This document shows positions 8,561-18,300 of a stretch of 64,000 nt of DNA, in pieces; the first letter of the stretch is position 1; each line of letters starts with the position of its first letter. The position numbers were made by a program, and so were the translations under genes. The stretch spans positions 1,798,001 through 1,862,000 of the forward strand of contig NZ_CP137338.1 of the NCBI RefSeq assembly GCF_044923475.1, written 5' to 3'. Source of the stretch: JAAURS01 sp044923475 (lineage in GTDB: Bacteria; Cyanobacteriota; Cyanobacteriia; Thermosynechococcales; Thermosynechococcaceae). Under the pieces are notes generated by a model that did not search any database, was not told the DNA's origin, and saw only the letters and a program-made list of their open reading frames with translations.

Positions 8561-9135
8561 CTCTTTTTTTTAGTGTCCATGCTTAAAACCGGATGACCTG
8601 AGTCTTGATAGGTTTTTCTAAGATTCCTGATGTTTTCAAACTGTTCGTTACGATGGGCGGTTTCTCCTGTAGACAGTCGTTTCTGAGCTTTGCGTTTGCG
8701 ATAATGATGCTTTTTAAGCAATTGGTCAACGAGGGTAACGCTGATGGCTTTTCCGTCAACTTCGATCAACTGAGCAATCTCTTGACGCTTGAGATTTGTC
8801 CATTTCTGCCCCTCATCCATCGGCGACCCTGCGGTGTGCGCCTCTAGCACCTCAATAAAGACTTCATCCAGTCCCTCGACGGTCTCAAAGGCTGATTTGC
8901 GTCCCCCGCCTTTTGCCCGAATCCCCGCCTGATTCATGGCCACTAAATCATCCAACTCTGATAGCCCCAATCGAATCGTGTAATAATCACACCCAAACAG
9001 AGCGCTAATGTACGATATTCCACCCCATCCCAGTTTCGCAGCTTCGATGGCCCCATAACGACGACGATCCTTTTCATTTAAGGACTTGTAAAGCCGTTGC
9101 ATTTGCTGCTCAATAGCGAAGGGGTAGGGATTCAT
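8557..9135 (-). CDS. ISAzo13-type transposase, N-terminal frame (copy A)
   Basis: A 192-residue product with a helix-turn-helix-like N-terminal region (YGAIEAAKLGWGGISYISALFG) and the first acidic catalytic residue in VLSMDTKKK at its end. It terminates just after an A8 run with AGT TGA. A -1 shift there continues as MDTKKKELIGLLYREG into the downstream frame, as expected for the 'Rhodopirellula transposase' DDE family. Alone it would lack the rest of the catalytic core. Confidence 0.85.
   Translation of the reverse strand: MNPYPFAIEQQMQRLYKSLNEKDRRRYGAIEAAKLGWGGISYISALFGCDYYTIRLGLSELDDLVAMNQAGIRAKGGGRKSAFETVEGLDEVFIEVLEAHTAGSPMDEGQKWTNLKRQEIAQLIEVDGKAISVTLVDQLLKKHHYRKRKAQKRLSTGETAHRNEQFENIRNLRKTYQDSGHPVLSMDTKKKS
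8564..8571 (-). promoter_or_regulatory. A8 slippery run for -1 frameshift, copy A
   Basis: On the minus strand the codons ACT AAA AAA AAG AGT TGA can be re-read one base back as AAA AAA AAA GAG TTG, fusing the two transposase frames. The catalytic residues are split between the frames, so the shift is needed for an active enzyme. The same run is at 10314-10321 in copy B. Confidence 0.8.
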
Positions 9136-9211
9136 CTAAAAACAGATAAGGAAAGGATCTTCAAGCTATCACGCTTCCTATATTCTGGAGGTTATTTAAT
9201 CCTCGATCCTT

Positions 9212-9245
9212 AGAGAGCTTGATTCTAAATCGTTTCAAGCTCTCT
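9212..9245. other. Leader hairpin of the IS1380 relic
   Basis: AGAGAGCTTGA (9212-9222) pairs with TCAAGCTCTCT (9235-9245) around a 12-base loop. The intact IS1380 copy has the same hairpin at 61326-61359, with a compensated T-A to C-G pair. It shows that the relic originally spanned the ISAzo13 insertion point. Confidence 0.75.
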
Positions 9246-9653
9246 TTCCTTTTTGTTGCCTGGTAATAGACAATTGCCTGTAATCAGTATCATGTATGGG
9301 GTAACTGTCAGGAGCAATCGTTTTTGCAGCATCGGAACTCTTTTTGGGAAAAGCGAAGTGAACGTAGTGTAAACCAGAGCGGCCTTATCCAAGCTGATTA
9401 AGACAGGATACGACGCTTCTCTGGATTTGAAGATCGCCGCGATCGCTATAGCAAATCAGTCAATATTGCTAACGTGCAATACCAAAGACTTCAGTCAAAT
9501 TGCCAATCTTTCCATCGAAGATCCAACAACCTAATCTACCTCGCAGTAGATAGAGGTTCGGTTGAGGTTTATTCATGGCCTTTTCCGCTTGACTAGGCAG
9601 CTCTCCCAGTCCTTTCAGAGCGGCTGTACAGCCTTAGCGTCGGGTTTGTCTAA
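9246..9653. other. Relic-filled interval between the two ISAzo13 copies
   Basis: No intact gene is present. About 9530-9600 resembles part of the VapB-type antitoxin gene at 57555-57794 (the stretch 'agatagaggttcggttgagg' is nearly shared). The rest is unrecognised. Direct-repeat ISAzo13 copies flank this interval. Confidence 0.55.
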
Positions 9654-9680
9654 GGATCGTGGATTAAATAACCTCCAGAA

Positions 9681-10310
9681 TTAAGCTTTTTGAGGCTTGG
9701 CGGTGTAATTCCATTTTGGCAGGTAAGCATCAAAAACGATTTCCATTGATTCCTTAAACGCCTGGGTGACTTTTCGCCCCGTTTGATACACCTTATCTAA
9801 TACCGTCGCCAAGACCTTCAGACCCGTTTTCGTCTTGGCTTTACCCATCAAATCTTTAACAGTTTCCACCGACTCAAAAATGACACCTTCACACACCCGT
9901 GTCAGATGAGGGAACAGACGATGCTCAATGGGATTGTGTTTTGAGGTATACGGTGGATAGTGGGCAATGCGAATCTCAATCCCCAATTCATTGACCAATG
10001 TCTGTAAATCTTGCTTAAACAGATAGTGGCGTGAACTGTTAGACCCGCCTCCATCACAGAGGATCAAAATAGAACTGGCCTTCGGATACTCCATGGAACC
10101 GTAATGATTCCACCAGTAGCGAATCGAGTCACAGGCAAACTCTCCCGTGTCATGACTGACCCCAATCTGCACATAGCCGATGTTCAGGTCTAAGTCGTAT
10201 AGTCCATGGGGAATGGCAACCCCCTCTGCCAGGGATGGCCAATCATGGTCAAGCACCTGAATCTCTTGTTGGGTATACAAACGACCCTCTCGATACAGGA
10301 GTCCAATCAA
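9681..10310 (-). CDS. ISAzo13-type transposase, C-terminal frame (copy B)
   Basis: Identical in sequence to the 209-residue frame of copy A, with the second and third catalytic acidic residues. It is expected to be expressed as a frameshift fusion with the upstream frame. Confidence 0.85.
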   Translation of the reverse strand: MIGLLYREGRLYTQQEIQVLDHDWPSLAEGVAIPHGLYDLDLNIGYVQIGVSHDTGEFACDSIRYWWNHYGSMEYPKASSILILCDGGGSNSSRHYLFKQDLQTLVNELGIEIRIAHYPPYTSKHNPIEHRLFPHLTRVCEGVIFESVETVKDLMGKAKTKTGLKVLATVLDKVYQTGRKVTQAFKESMEIVFDAYLPKWNYTAKPQKA

Positions 10311-10885
10311 CTCTTTTTTTTAGTGTCCATGCTTAAAACCGGATGACCTGAGTCTTGATAGGTTTTTCTAAGATTCCTGATGTTTTCAAACTGTTCGTTA
10401 CGATGGGCGGTTTCTCCTGTAGACAGTCGTTTCTGAGCTTTGCGTTTGCGATAATGATGCTTTTTAAGCAATTGGTCAACGAGGGTAACGCTGATGGCTT
10501 TTCCGTCAACTTCGATCAACTGAGCAATCTCTTGACGCTTGAGATTTGTCCATTTCTGCCCCTCATCCATCGGCGACCCTGCGGTGTGCGCCTCTAGCAC
10601 CTCAATAAAGACTTCATCCAGTCCCTCGACGGTCTCAAAGGCTGATTTGCGTCCCCCGCCTTTTGCCCGAATCCCCGCCTGATTCATGGCCACTAAATCA
10701 TCCAACTCTGATAGCCCCAATCGAATCGTGTAATAATCACACCCAAACAGAGCGCTAATGTACGATATTCCACCCCATCCCAGTTTCGCAGCTTCGATGG
10801 CCCCATAACGACGACGATCCTTTTCATTTAAGGACTTGTAAAGCCGTTGCATTTGCTGCTCAATAGCGAAGGGGTAGGGATTCAT
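10307..10885 (-). CDS. ISAzo13-type transposase, N-terminal frame (copy B)
   Basis: Identical in sequence to the 192-residue frame of copy A, ending at the same A8 run (10314-10321). Identity between copies implies recent transposition. Confidence 0.85.
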   Translation of the reverse strand: MNPYPFAIEQQMQRLYKSLNEKDRRRYGAIEAAKLGWGGISYISALFGCDYYTIRLGLSELDDLVAMNQAGIRAKGGGRKSAFETVEGLDEVFIEVLEAHTAGSPMDEGQKWTNLKRQEIAQLIEVDGKAISVTLVDQLLKKHHYRKRKAQKRLSTGETAHRNEQFENIRNLRKTYQDSGHPVLSMDTKKKS

Positions 10886-11129
10886 CTAAAAACAGATAAG
10901 GAAAGGATCTTCAAGCTATCACGCTTCCTATATTCTGGAGGTTATTTAATCCTCGATCCTAAATAGACCCTAAACCTCGCTGTCAACGTCAACATTAATC
11001 CGCCAATTGAAATCCTTTTCATTAAGAATTGCTAATTTTAGCAAAGAGTCTGTGCATTCGCCTGTGAAGTTGTCTTTTCAGTAAGTTAAAACACTGAAGT
11101 ATGCCATTGGAGACATTAAATTAGAGGCT

Positions 11130-12143
11130 ATGACCTATTCTGAACCCCCTCTTCAGAAAAATAAAAATAAATATCCTTTTCCGATCGTTTTTACAACAAG
11201 TCTTATCTTGGTTCTGATTGGCCAATGGCTCGTTCCTCCTCTAAGTCCCACTCCTGAAACATCCTCAAAACAGTCTCCTCGTCCTTTCTCCGCAAGTAAG
11301 CGAGTAGGTTCTCCTCATAAGGCAAGTGTTGTTCATCCAGGACAAGCGATCGCGGCAGTTCCGGATCGTTCGATTCGGATGGTACGGAGAAAGGTGGGCG
11401 GAACTCATCTCTATCTCACTATCATCGATCTCCGCAATCCCAACGTGTTGTTGAATATTGGTTTGGCCCGTAATGCCACTCGCGCTAACGATCCAAGATA
11501 TACAAGCGGGGTTGAGCCCTTCAGCCGCTTTGTGGCTCGCCATCCGTCTGCGGCAATGATAAATGGAACATTTTTTAGCACCGATGTCCAGAAGCGGGTT
11601 ATGGGGAATATGGTAGCTGGGGGCAAGGTTCTAAAGTTTTCATCTTCGGAGAATTATGGAACTACACTAGGTTTTCAGAAAGGGAACCGTTTGGAGATGG
11701 TGACGGCACGTACAGATGGAAAACCGGACTGGAATAGACATTGGTTTTCTCTTACCGCTGGACCACGGCTCTTGCGCAAAGGAACCCTCTGGATTGCACC
11801 CCGCAAAGAGGGGTTTACCGATCCAAACGTAATGGGGGTAGCGAAAAGGAGTGCGATCGGATTTTCTAAGAGTCACAAAACTCTCTTTTTTGCAACATTC
11901 ATAACACCGATTACGCTGCGCCAGGAAGCAAGCATTATGAAGTCGATCGGGTGTTATGAGGCGATGAACTTAGATGGAGGATCTTCCACGGCGCTGGCAT
12001 ACCGAGGCAAGGTACTGGTAAAACCCCGGAGATCGCTGACCAATGTGCTCATGGTCTATGATGCTTTCCACCCCGCACCGCAACCCTTGCGCTCATCCTG
12101 GCAACAATTTCAGAGGGATGAGCCTATGGCCTATAGCAATTGA
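11130..12143 (+). CDS. Phosphodiester glycosidase (NAGPA-domain) family protein, membrane-anchored
   Basis: A 337-residue protein. Residues 15-35 form one hydrophobic segment (PIVFTTSLILVLIGQWLVPP), an N-terminal anchor or uncleaved signal. A Ser/Pro-rich linker leads to the catalytic domain with MINGTFFSTD, GNMVAGGKVL and the signature MNLDGGSSTALAYRG. These are hallmarks of the phosphodiester glycosidase/DUF2233 family (GlcNAc-1-phosphodiester alpha-N-acetylglucosaminidase-like), which cleaves sugar-phosphodiester links, often on envelope polymers. The gene stands alone between IS elements. Confidence 0.8.
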   Translation: MTYSEPPLQKNKNKYPFPIVFTTSLILVLIGQWLVPPLSPTPETSSKQSPRPFSASKRVGSPHKASVVHPGQAIAAVPDRSIRMVRRKVGGTHLYLTIIDLRNPNVLLNIGLARNATRANDPRYTSGVEPFSRFVARHPSAAMINGTFFSTDVQKRVMGNMVAGGKVLKFSSSENYGTTLGFQKGNRLEMVTARTDGKPDWNRHWFSLTAGPRLLRKGTLWIAPRKEGFTDPNVMGVAKRSAIGFSKSHKTLFFATFITPITLRQEASIMKSIGCYEAMNLDGGSSTALAYRGKVLVKPRRSLTNVLMVYDAFHPAPQPLRSSWQQFQRDEPMAYSN

Positions 12144-12234
12144 TATTCTCCAAGGGTGGTGAAGAATTTTTATTTCAAAAATTTTTATCTCAAAGTTTAT
12201 CTCAATCTAAGTCTGGCGTCTGTGGTTAGCCCTT

Positions 12235-12450
12235 TCACTGGTTTTTTTCTGGTGTTGCCTTTGAGCCTACGACCTCTTCTTCGCCCCATTGCTCTAGCCA
12301 GTCGCCCTCTACGTCGTCCACAATCAGGTCAACTCGGTTGATACCATGCGAGTGACGCATTTTTTGCAGTGTCCGCGCAGCCCTCAATGACTCTAAAGCA
12401 GTTTCCTGGATGGGTTGCTCTGGGATGGCATTCTGGATGACAGAATTTTC
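12235..12450 (-). pseudogene. Truncated copy of the 74-residue-protein gene, disrupted by an IS256-type element
   Basis: This stretch is nearly identical to 19568-19775, the intact 74-residue gene. Its 5' end was cut by the element at 12451-13827; the remaining start region lies at 13828-13845. Homology with the 19.5-kb locus begins at about 12168, before the gene. Confidence 0.85.
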
Positions 12451-13827
12451 TGTGTTAGTGTCCTGAGTTTTTCGCCATAGAGGCCAAAGCGTGAAAAGGT
12501 CTGAGGATAAGAGATTCAGGCCAACAGAGAATGGATATCGTCACACGCAAAGCCCAAATACTGCGGGTTCAAACCCAAAATCCATATCCAGAGTTGAACG
12601 AAGTCCTACAGGAAAAACTGAATACAGAGGTTCTGGGGGTTACGCAAAGCGTCTTAGAAGCAGCTCTGTGCGAAGAATTACAAGAGCATCTCAATCAGCT
12701 TGCGGGAGAACGACCTCGTCGGTCTGGCTACTTCAAGCGAGTCCTTGATAGCGAATACGGGCGCATCGAATCCTTGTCGGTACCCAAGCTGCGCCATGGG
12801 AACAGAGACCGAGACTGGCAAATCTTGGGGCGCTATCAACGGGGCCTTGGCAGTCTATTAAACTTTTGTCTAAGTCTGTATGTCATGGGCCTGTCCTTGC
12901 GAGACTTGCAAGAAGCGCTCTATCCATTACTCGGGGCTGTATTATCGGTCAATGCCATCAACCGAATCACAGAAGCCGCTCAACAGCAGATGAATCAACG
13001 GCGCACGGCAAAAATTACCACTGCTGTACCCATTTTGCTTGTCGATGGTGTTTGGGTGAGAATTCAATATGCAAGCGGGGAAACCTTTGAAGACCAAGCT
13101 GGACATGTGCGCGCCTTGCGTCAAGCCGAAGAACGGGTTGTTTTAGTGGCAATGGCCATTTATCCAGATGGCACTCGTGAAATCTTGCACTATGAGATTG
13201 CCGAGAGTGAATCTCAATTCGCCTGGGAGTCTTTTTTCAAGGGTTTACAGGAGCGTGGATTGAAGCTTGATGGGGTTGAGGTTGTCGTCAGTGATGGGAC
13301 CAATGGATTGCCCGCTGTGCTCAAAGCCTGGGTACCTCAGGCCCAGCATCAACTGTGCATCACTCATAAAATCAGGGCAATGCTGCGTCATCTGGGCTAT
13401 GAGAATTTATCCATCCAAGATGCGCAAGGTCAGACCCTAGACCTTCCAGAAGCAAAGAAGCTTCGCTATACCCAGATTAAGACTGACGCCTATGACATCT
13501 ATAAAACCGATGATTGGATGGAAGCCATTGAGCGATTGGTGGTCTTTGTCGAGACTTGGCAGTCTGTTGAACCTAATGCCATCCGCTCCTTTTTGAGAGA
13601 TATTGTTTTGACCTTTAATTTCTATGATTTGAACCCATCCTTATATCCACTCGTCCGAACCACTAATGCGCTCGAACGATTGTTTCGAGAGTTTAGGAAC
13701 AAGTCCGATGAAATTGGTGCGTTCCCCAATGAAGACAGTTGTTTGACCATTTTCTTCTTGGTCTTACAGCGTGACCATACCAAGCATGACCGTCTCAAAT
13801 CTGTGGCGAAAAACTAGGGACACTAAC
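12451..13827 (+). mobile_element. IS256 (Mutator)-family insertion sequence
   Basis: About 1,377 bp, flanked by an 8-bp direct repeat GAATTTTC (12443-12450 and 13828-13835). The inner ends are inverted repeats: GTTAGTGTCC..AGTTTTTCGCC on the left and its near-perfect reverse complement on the right. It splits a copy of the 74-residue gene and carries one transposase. Confidence 0.88.
12531..13817 (+). CDS. IS256-family (Mutator-type) transposase
   Basis: A 428-residue DDE transposase. Catalytic regions are visible as LLVDGVWVR (first Asp), VVSDGTNGLPAV (second Asp), the helical insertion with LCITHKIRAMLRHL, and NALERLFREFRNKS (Glu). The length and layout are those of full IS256-type enzymes, so it is probably active. 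The end lies 10 bases from the right terminal repeat. Confidence 0.92.
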   Translation: MDIVTRKAQILRVQTQNPYPELNEVLQEKLNTEVLGVTQSVLEAALCEELQEHLNQLAGERPRRSGYFKRVLDSEYGRIESLSVPKLRHGNRDRDWQILGRYQRGLGSLLNFCLSLYVMGLSLRDLQEALYPLLGAVLSVNAINRITEAAQQQMNQRRTAKITTAVPILLVDGVWVRIQYASGETFEDQAGHVRALRQAEERVVLVAMAIYPDGTREILHYEIAESESQFAWESFFKGLQERGLKLDGVEVVVSDGTNGLPAVLKAWVPQAQHQLCITHKIRAMLRHLGYENLSIQDAQGQTLDLPEAKKLRYTQIKTDAYDIYKTDDWMEAIERLVVFVETWQSVEPNAIRSFLRDIVLTFNFYDLNPSLYPLVRTTNALERLFREFRNKSDEIGAFPNEDSCLTIFFLVLQRDHTKHDRLKSVAKN

Positions 13828-13945
13828 GAATTTTCAATCGTCATTGCTTTGCCCCAATTTAAATCTCAATCTCAGTGTAACAACTGGCCGGAAGTCGATC
13901 GCTTTCTTATAAAAGGCGGCTTTCTAGTACGATGCGATCGTCATT
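13828..13945 (-). pseudogene. Remnant of the 74-residue gene start and the 3' end of the 232-residue gene
   Basis: This continues the duplicated block after the IS256-type element. It contains the first codons of the 74-residue gene and the last 25-30 codons of the gene whose intact copy is at 19807-20505. Homology ends near 13945/19892. Nothing else is recognisable up to 14034. Confidence 0.75.
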
Positions 13946-14034
13946 AAGCGAGTGCTAGCACGTCAGCTTGCTGAAGAGAAGAAGATTACTATAATTCGGA
14001 GCTTTCACCTCATTTTGCTGACATCAATAAGCCT

Positions 14035-14685
14035 CTACTCTGCTTCGATCCAACCTTTAATGGTTTCGACTGGAATTGCAACCAACGGATTTTTGAATAC
14101 GGCTTCTAATGCAAGTTTGAGAGCTTCAGTGCCTCCTGACTTAAGGGCGTTGAGCAAACGAGATTTAAGAGTGGGACTACGTTTTATTTCTTGGTGTAGG
14201 ATTTCAAGCGCCGCGTTCTGATCTTGTTCTTCACTAATGGCCGGATTGCTTTGAGCCAATTGCTCCAAGAGTTTTTGAATCTCTGCTGCGGCTTCTGTTA
14301 GATTTTGGGGTGCTGCATAATTTTGTTGAGTGGAGATCTGGTCGCCTTGAACTGTTTCAGCGAAGTTGCCGATGTTGGCTCCGCGAAGATCGTATTTTGG
14401 GGTCTCTGACATCGCTTTTGGGACTCGAAGGAGCAAGATTAGAAGGGTTACGATATCGCTGGAGGTTAGCGACTCATCCAGTATAGATAAGGCGGTGACG
14501 GCATTAATGCGAACTTGTTCGTTTTCATCGGTAAGGGCTTGACAGAGGTTTGGGGTGGCTCTCTCGTCTCTGAGTCTGCCAAGGGCTAATGCGGATTCAG
14601 CTCTAACGCTCGCGCTTGGATCGTTCAATAAGCTTTGACAGAGAGAGCGAAAGCGCATTTCTCTGAGTTCGTTGGAAATGGGCAC
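14035..14685 (-). CDS. HEAT-repeat protein with 'DLRGA.IGN' motif and helical tail
   Basis: 216 residues from a GTG at 14685, with GAGGAA upstream. Residues 10-75 hold two HEAT-like repeats (DPSASVRAESALALGRLRD, NEQVRINAVTALSILD). Residues 98-121 carry DLRGANIGNFAETVQG followed by a Gln-rich stretch. The helical tail (AAEIQKLLEQL, SPTLKSRLLNALKSGGTEAL, NPLVAIPVETIKGW) occurs widely in cyanobacterial pentapeptide-repeat and conflict-related proteins. An internal Met at residue 92 sits where stand-alone versions of this tail start, suggesting a fusion. It is the third gene of an operon with the HEAT protein and the NACHT protein. It is probably a partner or adaptor; the function is not established. 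Confidence 0.7.
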   Translation of the reverse strand: MPISNELREMRFRSLCQSLLNDPSASVRAESALALGRLRDERATPNLCQALTDENEQVRINAVTALSILDESLTSSDIVTLLILLLRVPKAMSETPKYDLRGANIGNFAETVQGDQISTQQNYAAPQNLTEAAAEIQKLLEQLAQSNPAISEEQDQNAALEILHQEIKRSPTLKSRLLNALKSGGTEALKLALEAVFKNPLVAIPVETIKGWIEAE

Positions 14686-14702
14686 CTAGATGATTCCTCG
14701 CG

Positions 14703-15293
14703 CTAGTCTGCGACTTCTTGGCAGATGGCATCTAGCATGGTTTGCCCCAGAGGATGCTGAATTAAGGCTTTGATGAGTGGAATGGAGGAGGGACTTAGGA
14801 ATTGATGCAATGTTTGTTTGAGGTCTGGCTGTTGCTGAAGGATTTGAGCGACGGACTGGTGAATTTCGGGGCTTTGGGGTTGATGTTGCTCGAATTGAGT
14901 CAATAGCTGCTGAATTTTTGCGGTGAACACAGCAATGGATTTACTGGCTTCGATGTCTGCGTCATCCGCCATGTTTAGGGCGGTGTCGTTGCCAATGCGC
15001 CCTAAGGCGCTGGCTGCACTGGAGCGAACTTCATCGTCTGGGTCTTTTGATAAGAGCTGGCAGAGGGCTGGGATGGCGTTTTCATCGCCGATTTTGGCTA
15101 GCGCTTTGGTGGCGTTTAGACGAACCTGAGCGTTGCTGTCTTTGAGGGCATTAATCAATTCGGGTACTTCTGTATGGCTGCCAATAACGCCCAATACTTC
15201 AGCGGATTGGGCGCGGATTTCAGGGCTGTTATCTCTAAGGGTGTGACTGAAGGTTTCTATTGCCATTTGCTTATGCTCTAGGTTTTGAATCAT
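14703..15293 (-). CDS. Small HEAT-repeat protein, partner of the NACHT gene
   Basis: A 196-residue protein whose ATG at 15293 is preceded by a perfect AAAGGAGG at 7-base spacing. Residues 12-105 hold three HEAT repeats with the EVRxxAAxALGxIG consensus. The tail (IQQLLTQFEQ, QPDLKQTLHQFL, IKALIQHPLGQTMLDAI) is the same helical module as in the 216-residue protein but without the DLRGA motif. It lies 49 bases after the NACHT-HEAT-DUF4062 gene and 17 bases before the 216-residue gene, so the three probably form one transcript. HEAT arrays usually bind proteins; its partner may be the NACHT protein. Confidence 0.7.
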   Translation of the reverse strand: MIQNLEHKQMAIETFSHTLRDNSPEIRAQSAEVLGVIGSHTEVPELINALKDSNAQVRLNATKALAKIGDENAIPALCQLLSKDPDDEVRSSAASALGRIGNDTALNMADDADIEASKSIAVFTAKIQQLLTQFEQHQPQSPEIHQSVAQILQQQPDLKQTLHQFLSPSSIPLIKALIQHPLGQTMLDAICQEVAD

Positions 15294-15342
15294 GGTTTAA
15301 CCTCCTTTGAGGCTGTATTGCAAGAGTTTTGGGAAGATGAAT

Positions 15343-18300
15343 TTAGCCTTGGGTACTGTGTTGATTGCCTTGGACGATATTGGCGAGGTTTCCAATTTGG
15401 GCACCACGGAGATCGTAATAGGGTTGGTTACTTAACGGAATATCAGCAGATGCGGGGATGATACTGCCTTGCCCAATGTTAGGGTGATGTTTACGAATAA
15501 ATTGTGTGAGATGGTTTCGAACCTTGCGCTCGAAATCCGTTTCACCTTCATACTTCCACCACAAGCCTTCTTCAGGAAAATTTTCTTTGAATCTTAGAAC
15601 TTGTGTCCATTGCTCAGATTCTTTACTTGAGCTTGGGTTATAGGGTTTTTGGTTAAAGTAGACCATGATTTGTGGTGAACCCTTCTCTTTCCAAGCTTCA
15701 TAGGCAGCGAGGAATTCGTGCTCTGTACCAGAGTTGGCATCCATCACAGGGGTTCCAAAGCGTTTCCAGAATATCCCGATCAAGATATCGGAGTCTTCAA
15801 TTTTGAGAACAGAGTCAATCAGACCCTGTGGGCCTTCGGGGTGAAATCCAGGGAAAGAATCTGTCTCCCAACGAACCAGTTCAAGTCTGAGGTTGCGATC
15901 AGCGGCAATACCCTGATTAAGTTCGTCAATGACTCCTGGCAATAAGTCACGCTCAGCTTGTACATCGCCAGGAGAGGCAACAATAATACGCGAAATAGAT
16001 TTTTGATTCATATTAGATTTTTTGAGGAAGCTATTAGGTAAGTCTAATGAAAAATTATAAAACTTACATCGATTTTGAATCTCAGAAATTGCTATCAGAG
16101 AAGCATCGATCAATTTCTCATTTATTGAATCTAATAAGAAATTGGTCAAAAATGAAAGATTTTCTATTTTTCCAACCTTTCCTAACGCGTAGATACTGCT
16201 ACTGGCTACATCACAATCTATATCGTTTGATGCCGCAATTAGCATAAGAGTTGTAGACTCATCAGCAATTCTTGCAATGGAAATAGCTGCTCCAGATCGA
16301 ATTTCAGGATCTTGATGATTAGAGAGAACATTAACAAGTATTGGAGCAACCAATTTACTCTGTATTTTACCTAATGAATGAATAACAAAATTAACTGATT
16401 CATGTTTATCTAAAAGAAGAACTAGTACGGGGATAGCTTTTTCACTACCAATCTCACCCAATGCTCTTATCGCTGGAACTCGAAGACTTTTCTTATTGAG
16501 ATTTATTAATCTATTTTTTATGGCTAATTGAGCAGCTTTGATATCATTCTCACCTTCGTCTTTATCTATATTGATAGAATCGTCAAGATTAATATTTTCC
16601 TCTAGAATAGAACAGAGTTTAGGAACGGCTTTTTCACTGCCAATGGAGCCTAGTGCGTAGATTGCTGACTGACGATCTCTATAATCGCCAGTATCTAAAA
16701 TTTTCAACAAAATATCAATAATATAATCACTACCAAAATTACCAAGAGCTTTGACACATCCAGAACGAACAAATACATCTTCGTCATATAAAAAACGAAT
16801 CAATATTGGAAGAATCGAATTATCGCCAATAATGCTTAATGCTTCTGCTGCTGCCGCACGAGTTAAACACCATTCATTAGTATTTTCTAATATTTCCTTA
16901 AGAGCAGGAATTGCAATTTTGCCGCCAATCTTTTCAAGAGTATAAATTCCTCTGTCCCTGTCTTCAGTACTTCCATTTTTGATTTTTTCAATTAACGCTA
17001 AAACCGTATCTTCATTGGCAAGCTTTTCAAGAGCAACTGTAATTCTTAGCCAGTCCTCTTCGCCAGCATTAAAAAGTTCTTCTATTAAAATAGAATTTAT
17101 TTTTGAATTCCCAATTTTCCCTAGTGCAAAAGCAATACTAAAACGAACACTACTAACTTCACTATTATCTGTCAGTCGGGTTAAGAGTATTTCAGCCACA
17201 TCAAAGCAACCAATTTCGCCAAGAGAGATTGCTACTTTTGATCTAACATTTGGATCGTCATCATTTAGACTATTAAGTAGATCTGGTACTGCTTCAATAA
17301 ATTCGGTATGCCCTAATGCTGAAGCTGCATACACCCGAGTCACAGCTTCGCGATCTTTCAACGCATTAAGTAAATATGGAAGTGCATTTATGGATTTTGT
17401 TTTTCCAAGTATTTTGATTTTAAGTATTTGATTGATCTTTCTCTGTACGATCAATTCAATGGCTTTATCTGCAAACTTAGCATTTACCGATCCAGCTAGT
17501 CTTGCTCCAAGCGCCAGATCAATTTCCAGTCCTAGATTTACAACCTGGAGAATCTGCTCTGCTTTTTCGGACAACTCTACCATAAGTGTTAGAGGCTCTG
17601 TCCATTTTAGATAATTTAGATATTCATGTACTACCTTTTCTTGCTCTATCTTGTCTAGATTTTGAAGTAAATACTCAGCCGAATAGTATTCTTGAATTAG
17701 TTGGTGGCGGAATTCAATTTCGTCACAATTATTTATCTGAAGTAAATGATATTTCAATAAATCTTCTAGCCATAATGAAGCTTTTTCATGGGAGATTTTG
17801 AATTTTTGATGAATTAATTTTATTGCCTCCTGCTTAGAAATAGTTAGATTCAATTCTGTGGAAGAACTGCCCTGCATCATTACAAAAGCAAGGTGCTGTA
17901 ATAGTTCAGGCCAGACGATTTGAGAATTTTCATGAGTTGGAACATTCGATTCTTTTAGTTTGGAGTCATAGATTTGGGCAAACTCTCGAAAGGCTTCGCC
18001 TAAATTCGCCGGAATTCTTAGGTGCTTCTCAAAGACATCGCATAGCATCACCAATAAAAGAGGCGTTTCAGCAAATTTCTGTAGGCGATCGCCCATCTGC
18101 TGCAACATCTGCTGGTGTTGATCGGGAAGATACCCCTTAACAAATTTATTCATCTGAGGGACAGTCAGGGGTTCCATCTCTAACTTGTGTTCAACCCCTA
18201 CTGTTCCCCCCAAACTCAAATCTCGCGTCGTCAAAATCATTGGGGTGGTTCTGCGGTATCTGCCCCGAAAGTTTTCCAAATCAGTCCGGGCAATCTGGTT

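Larger units (their letters stand above)
7904..9209 (-). mobile_element. ISAzo13-type insertion sequence, copy A
   Basis: A 1,306-bp element with terminal inverted repeats of about 28 bp (GGATCGTGGATTAAATAACC... against GGATCGAGGATTAAATAACC..., one mismatch). A 3-bp target duplication TTA lies at 7901-7903 and 9210-9212. It carries two overlapping transposase frames joined by an A8 slippery run. It has inserted in the leader of the IS1380 relic. The copy at 9654-10959 encodes identical proteins. Confidence 0.93.
9654..10959 (-). mobile_element. ISAzo13-type insertion sequence, copy B
   Basis: 1,306 bp, with the same ends and same length as copy A and shifted by exactly 1,750 bases. It has a 3-bp target duplication TAA at 9651-9653 and 10960-10962. 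The different target triplets of the two copies show independent insertions rather than segmental duplication. Confidence 0.93.
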
